NCBI GenBank assembly: GCA_044342535.1
Contig: JBIIPQ010000151.1
Span: 1-9,668, forward strand
Direction of reading: 5' to 3'
Length of the DNA stretch: 9,668 nt
Source of the DNA: UBA4615 sp044342535
GTDB lineage: Bacteria > Pseudomonadota > Gammaproteobacteria > Burkholderiales > Burkholderiaceae_E
Shown here piece after piece: positions 1 through 5,843 of this stretch. The position numbers and the translations under genes are program-made. Positions within the stretch are counted from its first letter, which is position 1. Every line of letters starts with the position of its first letter. The notes beneath the pieces were generated by a model that made no database searches, had not been told where the DNA came from, and saw nothing but the letters and a program-made list of their open reading frames with translations.

Positions 1-969
1 GCCCAGGCGCAGGCAGCCTTGCAGGCCGAGCGTGATTTCGGTCTGCATGTCGGCCAGCTTCTTCTGGATGAGCTGGTTGGCGGCGAGCGGGCGGCCGAAC
101 TGCTTGCGGTCGAGCACGTACTGGCGTGCACGGAACCAGCAGTCCTCGGCGGCGCCGAGCGCGCCCCAGGCGATGCCGTAGCGAGCGCTGTTGAGACAGG
201 TGAACGGGCCCTTGAGGCCTTCCACGCCGGGCAGCAGCTGATCGTCGGAGGCGAACACCTCGTCCATCACGATCTCGCCGGTGATCGAGGCGCGCAGGCC
301 GACCTTGCCGGAGATCTTCGGCGCCGACAGGCCCTTCATGCCGCGCTCGAGCACGAATCCCTTGATGCGGCCGTCGAAGTCGCCGCCCTGGCACTTCGCC
401 CAGACCACGAAGACGTCGGCGATCGGGCTGTTCGAGATCCACATCTTCGAGCCGGTGAGCAGCCAGCCGCCGTCCACCCGCTTGGCGCGTGTCTCCATGC
501 TGCCGGGGTCGGAGCCGTGGTTCGGCTCGGTCAGGCCGAAGCAGCCGATCCACTCGCCGGTGGCGAGCTTCGGCAGGTACTTCATGCGCTGGGCCTCGGT
601 GCCGAAGTCGTGGATCGGCAGCATCACCAGCGAGGACTGCACGCTCATCATCGAGCGGTAGCCGGAGTCGACGCGCTCGACCTCGCGGGCGATCAGCCCG
701 TAGGCGACGTAGTTCAGGCCCGGGCCGCCGTACTCGGTCGGAATGGTCGGCCCGAGCAGGCCGAGCTCGCCCATCTCGCGGAAGATCTCGACGTCGGTGC
801 GCTCGTCGAGGAAGGCCGAGGTCACGCGCGGGGCGAGCTTGTCCTGGCAGTACTGGGCGGCGGCCTCGCGGATCATCCGCTCGTCCTCGGTCAGCTGCGA
901 CTCGATCAGCAGCGGGTCGTCCCATTTGAACGCGGCTTTCAGGCCGCGTGCGGAGTCGGGTGCGTTCAT
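1..969 (-). CDS. gcdH: Glutaryl-CoA dehydrogenase (acyl-CoA dehydrogenase family), C-terminus cut by window edge
   Basis: FAD-dependent oxidative decarboxylation of glutaryl-CoA to crotonyl-CoA in the cytoplasm, a late step of lysine, tryptophan and some aromatic catabolism; electrons pass to ETF. The visible 323 residues start at an ATG preceded by a GAGGAACGAG Shine-Dalgarno. They carry the acyl-CoA dehydrogenase N-terminal helical domain, the SGYRSMMSVQSSLVM segment (Arg at residue 105, matching the substrate-binding Arg typical of GcdH), the family signature GCFGLTEPNHGSDPGSM at about 142-158, and the start of the C-terminal domain ending in EITLGLQGCLRLG. About 70 residues are missing, including the region with the catalytic glutamate (YEGTHDIH in the family), so activity cannot be judged here. 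It lies 83 bp downstream of the Rid gene on the same strand, so it may belong to a kynA-rid-gcdH unit, although a separate promoter is possible. The GcdH assignment over other acyl-CoA dehydrogenases is firm. Confidence 0.93.
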   Translation of the reverse strand, partial: MNAPDSARGLKAAFKWDDPLLIESQLTEDERMIREAAAQYCQDKLAPRVTSAFLDERTDVEIFREMGELGLLGPTIPTEYGGPGLNYVAYGLIAREVERVDSGYRSMMSVQSSLVMLPIHDFGTEAQRMKYLPKLATGEWIGCFGLTEPNHGSDPGSMETRAKRVDGGWLLTGSKMWISNSPIADVFVVWAKCQGGDFDGRIKGFVLERGMKGLSAPKISGKVGLRASITGEIVMDEVFASDDQLLPGVEGLKGPFTCLNSARYGIAWGALGAAEDCWFRARQYVLDRKQFGRPLAANQLIQKKLADMQTEITLGLQGCLRLG

Positions 970-1021
970 CCTCGTTCCTCAACGATGCGTGCACGCCGGT
1001 CGGTCGCCGGCGATGCGGGCC

Positions 1022-1037
1022 CGCCGCGGGCGCGGCG
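1022..1037 (-). other. GC-rich inverted repeat between rid and gcdH
   Basis: CGCCGC and GCGGCG (6 bp) flank a 4-base loop, giving a strong small hairpin in the 83-bp gap (970-1052) between the Rid stop and the gcdH start. A second small inverted repeat, GAATC-AGG-GATTC, covers 1041-1053 and runs into the Rid stop codon. Neither is followed by a T-tract on the minus strand, so an intrinsic terminator is not supported. They could attenuate or protect a kynA-rid message, or be a by-product of high GC. Confidence 0.25.
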
Positions 1038-1052
1038 AGCGAATCAGGGATT

Positions 1053-1463
1053 CTAGTCCGGCACGACCGCGGTCGCCTCGATCTCCACCTTGGCGCGGTC
1101 CTCGATCAGCGCGGTGACCTCGACCGCGCTCATCGCGGGGAAGGCGACCTTGCCGTCGGCCCCCGTCATCAGCTCGCGGTAGACGGCGCCGAGCGCGCGG
1201 CCCGATTCGAGGTACTCGCGCTTGCTGGTCAGGTACCAGGTCATCCGCACGATGTGCTCGGGGCCGCCGCCGGCCTCCTCGAGCACCGCGAGCAGGTTCT
1301 GCAGCGCCTGGCGGCACTGCGCGACGAAGTCGTCGGTCTCCCAGCGGCCGTCCGGGTGCCAGCCGACCTGGCCGGCGATCGAGACGAGCGTGCCGCGCGC
1401 GGCGATGCCGTTCGCATAGCCCTTGGGGGTCGGCCAGCCGGGGGGGAGCAGGGGTCGGTTCAT
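1053..1463 (-). CDS. RidA/YjgF/UK114-superfamily protein lacking the catalytic arginine
   Basis: A 136-residue protein, normal length for the Rid superfamily of small trimeric proteins, several of which hydrolyse enamines or imines. Recognisable parts are the SIAGQVGW strand (about 28-35), the helix FVAQCRQALQNLLAVLEEAG, the RMTWYL strand, and the C-terminal block FPAMSAVEVTALIEDRAKVEIEATAV. In classical RidA this block reads FPARSCVEVARLP, and the Arg (Arg105 in E. coli) anchors the substrate carboxylate; here that position is Met111. This is therefore not a canonical imine deaminase and belongs to an Arg-less branch. Its ATG overlaps the kynA TGA (ATGA, 4 bp), so translational coupling to tryptophan dioxygenase is likely. 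I infer a role on an amino or enamine intermediate of tryptophan/anthranilate breakdown, perhaps one carried on CoA. The superfamily is certain; the substrate is unknown. 2-Aminomuconate deaminases, from a related route, belong to the same superfamily. Confidence 0.92.
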   Translation of the reverse strand: MNRPLLPPGWPTPKGYANGIAARGTLVSIAGQVGWHPDGRWETDDFVAQCRQALQNLLAVLEEAGGGPEHIVRMTWYLTSKREYLESGRALGAVYRELMTGADGKVAFPAMSAVEVTALIEDRAKVEIEATAVVPD

Positions 1464-2320
1464 AGGTCGGTGCGCACCTTCCAGAGTTCGGGGAACAGCA
1501 CGGTGTCGAGCATGCGGCGCAGGTAGGGCACGCCGGCGGTGCCGCCGGTGCCCGCCTTGAAGCCGATGATGCGCTCGACGGTGGTGACGTGACGGAAGCG
1601 CCATTGCCGGAACGCGTCCTCGAGGTCGACGAGTTCCTCGGCGAGCTCGTAGAGCGGCCAGTGCTTCGGCGGCTCGCGGTAGACCTCGAGCCACGCGGCC
1701 TCGAGGGCATCGGAGAAGGGTCGGGGCGCGGCGAAGTCGCGCTCGAGCTGGGCCGGCTCCATGGCGAAGCCGTGGCGCGCGAGCAGCCGGATCGACTCGT
1801 CGTACAGCGAGGGCTCGTGCAGCGCGGCCTCGACCTCGGCGTAGCGCGCCGGGTGGTGGGCATGCGGCTTGAGCATCACCGGATTCTTGTTGCCGAGCAT
1901 GAACTCGATGACCCGGTACTGGAACGACTGGAAGCCCGACGACGAGCCGAGCTTCGGGCGCATCGCCGAGTACTCGGAGGGCGTGAGCGTCGACAGCACG
2001 TCCCAGCCGTGGACGAGCTGCTCCATGATCCGCGAGACCCGCGCCAGGTTCTTGAAGGCCGGCGGCAGGCGGTCCTCGCGGATCGCGCCGCGCGCGGCGC
2101 GCAGCTCGTGCAGCGCGAGCTTCATCCACAGCTCGCTCGTCTGGTGCTGCACGATGAACAGCATCTCGTCGTGTGATCCGGACAGCGGGTGCTGCGCGCC
2201 GAGGATGTCCTCGAGGTGCAGGTAGTCGCCGTAGCTCATGGTCGACGCGTAGTCGAGCCGCGCACCGTGATGCGAGGCCGCCGCGTCGCCGGCAGGGGCT
2301 TCCGGGCTTGTGGAGCTCAT
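1460..2320 (-). CDS. kynA: Tryptophan 2,3-dioxygenase
   Basis: Cytoplasmic haem dioxygenase converting L-tryptophan and O2 to N-formylkynurenine, the first step of the kynurenine route to anthranilate. The protein has 286 residues, usual for bacterial TDO. The known active-site residues of the Xanthomonas enzyme all match with a constant +4 offset: His59 (in LFIVQHQTSELWMK), Tyr117 and Arg121 (in EYSAMRPKLGSSSGFQS), haem ligand His244 (in FRHVTTVERIIG) and Thr258 (in KAGTGGTAG). I chose the ATG at 2320, giving a 27-residue N-terminal extension before the conserved MSYGDYLHLEDIL. Another ATG at 2239 would begin exactly at that motif; neither has a clear Shine-Dalgarno. The gene is first on the minus strand, divergent from the flavoprotein fusion, and overlaps the Rid gene by 4 bp. 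kynB (formamidase) and kynU (kynureninase) are absent from the window, unlike the compact kyn clusters of some relatives. Confidence 0.97.
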   Translation of the reverse strand: MSSTSPEAPAGDAAASHHGARLDYASTMSYGDYLHLEDILGAQHPLSGSHDEMLFIVQHQTSELWMKLALHELRAARGAIREDRLPPAFKNLARVSRIMEQLVHGWDVLSTLTPSEYSAMRPKLGSSSGFQSFQYRVIEFMLGNKNPVMLKPHAHHPARYAEVEAALHEPSLYDESIRLLARHGFAMEPAQLERDFAAPRPFSDALEAAWLEVYREPPKHWPLYELAEELVDLEDAFRQWRFRHVTTVERIIGFKAGTGGTAGVPYLRRMLDTVLFPELWKVRTDL

Positions 2321-2327
2321 GCGGGAT

Positions 2328-2356
2328 ACTTTAAGCTTAAAGCAATTCGGGCGCAA
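2328..2356 (-). promoter_or_regulatory. Candidate sigma70-type promoter of kynA
   Basis: On the minus strand TTGCGC (2356-2351, -35-like) is followed after exactly 17 bases by TAAAGT (2333-2328, -10-like, 4 of 6 consensus). Only 7 bases separate the -10 from the kynA ATG at 2320, which would put the transcription start on or next to the A of the start codon. This is a predicted leaderless or nearly leaderless message and would explain why no Shine-Dalgarno precedes kynA. It rests on weak consensus matches only. Confidence 0.35.
2329..2342. promoter_or_regulatory. Perfect 14-bp palindrome CTTTAAGCTTAAAG, candidate operator
   Basis: A perfect, AT-rich dyad (10 of 14 bases A/T) in a roughly 70% GC context, in the 88-bp divergent region between kynA and the monooxygenase/reductase gene. 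It overlaps the predicted kynA -10 box and could also control the divergent promoter. Size and symmetry suit a dimeric repressor of the MarR or TetR type, such as often regulate aromatic-CoA pathways. No regulator gene is in the window, so the binding protein is unknown. Confidence 0.55.
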
Positions 2357-2408
2357 TCGGCGCCCCGGCGACGGCTGCCTGCAGGGCGGCCAAGAAGGAC
2401 GAGCGACC

Positions 2409-4757
2409 ATGCGCATCGACGTGATCGGGGGCGGCCCCGCGGGCCTGTATTCGGCGATCCTGCTCAAGAAGCGGTTCCCCCTTGCCGCGATCGCGGTGAC
2501 CGAGCGCAACCGTCCGGACGACACCTTCGGTTTCGGCATCGTGCTCTCCGACGAGACGCTGGCCAACCTCGAGCGGGCCGACCCGCCGTCGCGTCGCGCG
2601 ATCGAGGCCGGCTTCGCCTACTGGGACGACATCCTGGTGCAGTACAAGGGCACGGTGCGCCGCTCCTCCGGCCACGGCTTCTCGGGCATCGGGCGGCTCG
2701 CGCTGCTGAAGATCCTGCAGGAGCGTGCCGAGGAACTCGGCATCCCGGTGCACTACCAGAGCGAGGACGCGGGTCTGGCGTCGCATCGCGGCGCGGACCT
2801 GGTGATCGCGGCCGACGGCATCAACAGCGCGGTGCGGGAGTCCCACCGCGAGCGCTTCGCGCCGTCGGTGGACCTGCGCACCAACCGCTTCACCTGGCTC
2901 GGCGCGAAGATGAACCTGCCGGGCTTCTACTACAGCTTCCGGGAAGATGAGCACGGCGGCATCTGGGCCATGCACGCCTACCAGTACCGGCCTGGCGAGT
3001 GCACGATCGTCATCGAGACCACCGACGCCGCGTGGCGCGACTCGGGGCTGGCGGTCGACGACGAGGCGGGTACCGCCGCGCTGGTGGAGCGCCTGTTCGC
3101 CGACGACCTGAAGGGCGCGACGGTGCTGACCAACCGTTCGCATTGGCGACAGTTCCCGACCATCTCGTGCAAGACCTGGCACACCGAGGTCGACGGCCTG
3201 CCGGTGGTGCTGCTCGGCGACGCCGCGCACACCGCCCACTTCTCCATCGGCTCGGGCACCAAGCTCGCGCTCGAGGACGCGATCGCGCTCGACGAGGCGA
3301 TCGGTGCGCGGCCCGACGACCTGCGCGCGGCGCTGGCGCTCTACCAGGAGAACCGGCGCGACGAGGTGGGCCGCATCCAGCACTCGGCCAACGTGTCGCT
3401 GGTGTGGTTCGAGAACGTACGGCGCTTCTTCGACATGGATCCGATCCAGTTCGAGGTGTCGCTGCTCACCCGCAGCAAGCAGATCACCTACGACAACCTG
3501 CGGCTGCGCGACGCGGCGCTGGTCGAGTCGGCCACGCGCTGGTGGAACCGGCAGGAGGCCGCGCGCTTCGGCATCCCCTCGGAGGGCGATCAGCCCTGGC
3601 TCGATGCGCCGCCGATGTTCGCGCCGCTGCGGCTGCGCGAGCTGTGGATTCCGAACCGGGTCGTGGTCTCGCCGATGGCGCAGTACTCGGCCGTGGACGG
3701 CGTGCCGAACGACTGGCACCTGGTGCACTACGGTTCGCGCGCGCTCGGCGGTGCGGGCCTGGTGTTCGTCGAGATGACCTGCGTGTCGCCCGAGGGCCGC
3801 ATCACCCCGGGCTGCACCGGGCTGTGGAACGACGAGCAGATGCACGCGTTCCGCCGCCTCGCCCACTTCACGCACGCGAACTCGCAGACGAAGCTCTGCA
3901 TGCAGATCGGCCACGCCGGCCGCAAGGGCTCGACGCAGGTCGGCTGGGGCCGGATGGACTGGCCGATCGAGGAGGGCGGGGACGGCGACGGCAACTGGGC
4001 GCTGCTCGCGCCGTCGCCGCTGCCGTACCGCGAGGGCGTGAACCAGGTGCCGCGCGAGATGAGCCGGGCCGACATGGACGCGGTGCTCGCGCAGTTCGTG
4101 CACAGCGCGCGGCTCGCCGACCAGGCGGGCTTCGACATGCTCGAGCTGCACATGGCGCACGGCTACCTGCTGGCGAGCTTCCTGTCGCCGGTCACCAACC
4201 GCCGCACCGACGCCTACGGCGGCTCGCTCGCGAACCGGATGCGCTGGCCGCTCGAGGTGTTCGCGGCGGTGCGCGAGGCGTGGCCGGCCGCCAAGCCGAT
4301 GAGCGTGCGGCTGTCGGCCACCGATTGGATCCCGGGCGGCCTGTCGGGCGCCGACTCGGTCGAGATCGCGCGGGCGTTCGCCGCGGCCGGCTGCGACCTG
4401 ATCGACGTGTCGACCGGCCAGACCGATCCGGCGTCCCGGCCGGTCTACGGGCGCATGTATCAGGCCACCTTCGCCGAGCAGATCCGGCTCGAGGCCGACA
4501 TCGCGACCATGGCGGTCGGCGCGGTCACCAGCGCCGACCAGGTGAACACGCTGCTGATCTCCGGCCGCGCCGATCTGGTCGCGTTGGCGAGGCCGCACCT
4601 GGCCGATCCGTACTTCACGCTGCACGCCGCGGCCGAGGCGGACTGGCGCGGGATCGGCTGGCCCGTGCAGTACCATACCGGCGCCTCGCAGCTGCACACG
4701 ACGATGCAGCGCGCGAAGCAGGACGCGGCCCGCAAGGCGGCGAGGGCCAAGGCCTGA
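2409..4757 (+). CDS. FAD monooxygenase / Old Yellow Enzyme fusion: 2-aminobenzoyl-CoA monooxygenase/reductase or salicylyl-CoA 5-hydroxylase type
   Basis: A 782-residue cytoplasmic flavoprotein with two flavin modules. Residues 1 to about 390 are a group A aromatic hydroxylase: FAD dinucleotide motif GGGPAG (6-11), then GDAAH (270-274) followed by THFSIGSGTKLALEDA-like sequence. Residues about 403-760 are an Old Yellow Enzyme domain with HAGRKG (502-507), the His581/His584 pair in ELHMAHGYL that binds the substrate carbonyl in this family, and NRRTDAYGGSLANR. This fusion is known from 2-aminobenzoyl-CoA monooxygenase/reductase of Azoarcus evansii (hydroxylation and dearomatising reduction of anthraniloyl-CoA) and from proteins annotated as salicylyl-CoA 5-hydroxylase. 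Divergence from kynA, which leads to anthranilate, favours 2-aminobenzoyl-CoA as substrate; that is inference. The ATG at 2409 has an AAGGA site 9 bases upstream and begins directly at the FAD strand. An in-frame upstream extension would overlap kynA and is rejected. The CoA ligase and downstream enzymes are not seen. The C-terminal tail is rich in Ala, Lys and Arg. Confidence 0.93.
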   Translation: MRIDVIGGGPAGLYSAILLKKRFPLAAIAVTERNRPDDTFGFGIVLSDETLANLERADPPSRRAIEAGFAYWDDILVQYKGTVRRSSGHGFSGIGRLALLKILQERAEELGIPVHYQSEDAGLASHRGADLVIAADGINSAVRESHRERFAPSVDLRTNRFTWLGAKMNLPGFYYSFREDEHGGIWAMHAYQYRPGECTIVIETTDAAWRDSGLAVDDEAGTAALVERLFADDLKGATVLTNRSHWRQFPTISCKTWHTEVDGLPVVLLGDAAHTAHFSIGSGTKLALEDAIALDEAIGARPDDLRAALALYQENRRDEVGRIQHSANVSLVWFENVRRFFDMDPIQFEVSLLTRSKQITYDNLRLRDAALVESATRWWNRQEAARFGIPSEGDQPWLDAPPMFAPLRLRELWIPNRVVVSPMAQYSAVDGVPNDWHLVHYGSRALGGAGLVFVEMTCVSPEGRITPGCTGLWNDEQMHAFRRLAHFTHANSQTKLCMQIGHAGRKGSTQVGWGRMDWPIEEGGDGDGNWALLAPSPLPYREGVNQVPREMSRADMDAVLAQFVHSARLADQAGFDMLELHMAHGYLLASFLSPVTNRRTDAYGGSLANRMRWPLEVFAAVREAWPAAKPMSVRLSATDWIPGGLSGADSVEIARAFAAAGCDLIDVSTGQTDPASRPVYGRMYQATFAEQIRLEADIATMAVGAVTSADQVNTLLISGRADLVALARPHLADPYFTLHAAAEADWRGIGWPVQYHTGASQLHTTMQRAKQDAARKAARAKA

Positions 4758-4777
4758 CGGCGGTCGTCGGGCCGCCG
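4758..4777 (+). other. Inverted repeat after the monooxygenase/reductase stop
   Basis: CGGCGG and CCGCCG (6 bp) flank an 8-base loop immediately after the TGA of the fusion gene, in the 52-bp gap before the DUF1992 gene. It could form a 3'-end hairpin, but there is no T-tract, so it is at best a weak or Rho-assisted terminator candidate. Confidence 0.25.
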
Positions 4778-4809
4778 CCCCGGGCGCGTCGTCACGCAAG
4801 GGGGCATGC

Positions 4810-5199
4810 GTGCTCAAGGCGCTCGACGACCTGGTCGAATCCCGCATCCGCGACGCGCAGGCGCGCGGCGAGTTCGACAGCCTGCCCGGCTCGGGCCGGC
4901 CGCTGCCCGACGAGGACCTCGCGGGCGTGCCGCCCGAGTTGCGGGTCGCGGTCCGGATCCTGAAGAACGCCGGCTGCGTGCCGGCCGAGGTCGGCGCGCT
5001 GCGCGACCTCGATTCGATGATCGCCCAGCTCGCCCGTGACGAGGGCGGCGAGCCGCGCGTCCAGGACGCCGCTGCCCGCGCGCGCGGCCGGCGCAAGCTG
5101 GTCGCGCTGACGATGGCGCTCGAGGCCCACGGCATGGGGCGCAGCGCGGCGGCGCTCTTCGAGTACCGCGATCGCATCGTCGAGCGGCTCGGCCGATAG
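4810..5199 (+). CDS. DUF1992 (DNAJC28 conserved domain) protein, YhdN-like
   Basis: A 129-residue protein made almost wholly of the DUF1992 domain, which bacteria carry alone (E. coli YhdN) and eukaryotes carry in the DnaJ-related DNAJC28. Conserved signatures are LVESRIRDAQARGEFDSLPGSG (about 8-29), PLPDEDLAGVPPELRVAVRILKNAGCVP (31-58) and a helical C-terminus ending ALFEYRDRIVERLGR. There is no signal peptide or membrane segment, so it is probably cytoplasmic. The start is GTG at 4810, with an AAGGGGG Shine-Dalgarno just upstream; a nearby ATG at 4806 is out of frame. It lies 52 bp after the fusion flavoprotein and 82 bp before msrA. Its biochemical function is unknown, and I see no reason to link it to the aromatic pathway. 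Confidence 0.88.
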   Translation: MLKALDDLVESRIRDAQARGEFDSLPGSGRPLPDEDLAGVPPELRVAVRILKNAGCVPAEVGALRDLDSMIAQLARDEGGEPRVQDAAARARGRRKLVALTMALEAHGMGRSAAALFEYRDRIVERLGR

Positions 5200-5243
5200 C
5201 GGCACCGTCAGGGCGCGAGCGCCGGGCCGACGAGGTATCCTCG

Positions 5244-5255
5244 GGCGGATCCGCC
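5244..5255. other. 12-bp palindrome upstream of msrA
   Basis: GGCGGATCCGCC is a perfect palindrome in the 82-bp gap between the DUF1992 gene and msrA. It directly follows a small inverted repeat, CGAGG-TAT-CCTCG (5231-5243), whose centre includes TATCCT, a possible weak -10. Both are GC-rich and may be chance. They are recorded because they lie where an msrA promoter or operator would be. Confidence 0.2.
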
Positions 5256-5281
5256 GGACCCCCGACCTTGATGGAGCTGAG

Positions 5282-5821
5282 ATGACGATCGAGACGACCA
5301 CGCTGGGCGGAGGCTGCTTCTGGTGCCTGGAGGCGGTGTTCCTCGACGTGCGCGGCGTGACCGCGGTGGAGTCGGGCTATGCCGGCGGCCCGATGCGCGA
5401 TCCGAGCTACGAGCAGGTCTGCGGCGGCCAGACCGGCCATGCCGAGGTGGTGCGCGTGTCCTTCGACACCGGGACGATCTCGTTCCGCGAGATCCTCGGG
5501 ATCTTCTTCGCGATCCACGATCCGACCACGCTCGATCGCCAGGGCAACGACGTGGGCACCCAGTACCGCTCGGTGATCTTCACGCACTCCGACGCGCAGG
5601 CCGCGACCGCGCGCGAGGTGATCGAGGAGATCGAGCGCCAGCGGATCTACGACGCACCCGTGGTCACGCAGCTCGCGCCGGTGCCGCAGTACTGGCCGGG
5701 CGAGGCCTACCACCAGCGCTACTTCGAGCGGAACCCGTACCAGGGCTACTGCATGGTCGTGGTCGGCCCGAAGGTCGCCAAGTTCCGCAAGCAGTTCAAG
5801 ACGTTCCTGAAGGCGGGCTGA
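5282..5821 (+). CDS. msrA: Peptide methionine sulfoxide reductase A
   Basis: Thiol-dependent repair enzyme that reduces the S-epimer of methionine sulfoxide, free or in proteins, using thioredoxin. The 179-residue protein is of normal size and shows the full MsrA pattern: GCFWC at 11-15 with catalytic Cys12, GYAGG (32-36), CGGQTGHAE (47-55), FFAIHDPTTLDRQGNDVGTQYRS in the core, and a single late cysteine in YQGYC (Cys157) placed to act as the resolving cysteine. There is no signal peptide, so it is cytoplasmic. The ATG has a GGAG site 5 bases upstream. The gene stands alone on this strand or loosely follows DUF1992, and converges on the DUF72 gene with only 9 bp between stop codons. An msrB partner is not in the window. 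Confidence 0.97.
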   Translation: MTIETTTLGGGCFWCLEAVFLDVRGVTAVESGYAGGPMRDPSYEQVCGGQTGHAEVVRVSFDTGTISFREILGIFFAIHDPTTLDRQGNDVGTQYRSVIFTHSDAQAATAREVIEEIERQRIYDAPVVTQLAPVPQYWPGEAYHQRYFERNPYQGYCMVVVGPKVAKFRKQFKTFLKAG

Positions 5822-5843
5822 GGCGGCGTCTCAGAGCGCCGCC
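5822..5843. terminator. GC-rich inverted repeat at the msrA / DUF72 convergent junction
   Basis: GGCGGCG and CGCCGCC (7 bp, perfect) flank an 8-base loop. The element begins right after the msrA stop and includes the DUF72 stop (5831-5833). Its position between two convergent genes suits a bidirectional transcription end, but no T-tract follows on either strand. A classical intrinsic terminator is therefore not shown. Confidence 0.35.

Noticed and set aside
19..1056. Open frame of 345 codons on the plus strand opposite gcdH
   Set aside because: The minus strand encodes an unmistakable GcdH with a ribosome site. The plus-strand translation matches no family and is a GC-bias shadow.
2310..2408. 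In-frame N-terminal extension of the fusion flavoprotein from the ATG at 2310
   Set aside because: It would overlap kynA's start and cover the divergent promoter and palindrome. The ATG at 2409 has a good AAGGA site and starts at the FAD-binding strand.
2321..2566. N-terminal extension of kynA from 2566
   Set aside because: It would run antisense through the start of the fusion gene and add non-conserved residues. All TDO sequence lies downstream of 2320.
2337..5177. Very long open frame (946 codons) on the minus strand, antisense to the fusion flavoprotein and DUF1992 gene
   Set aside because: Its translation is Arg/His/Ala-rich low-complexity sequence with no domain. It mirrors codon-position GC bias of the two clear plus-strand genes.
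5271..5285. Five-codon mini-ORF (ATG GAG CTG AGA TGA) overlapping the msrA start
   Set aside because: It coincides with the msrA ribosome site, has no site of its own, and is most simply chance.
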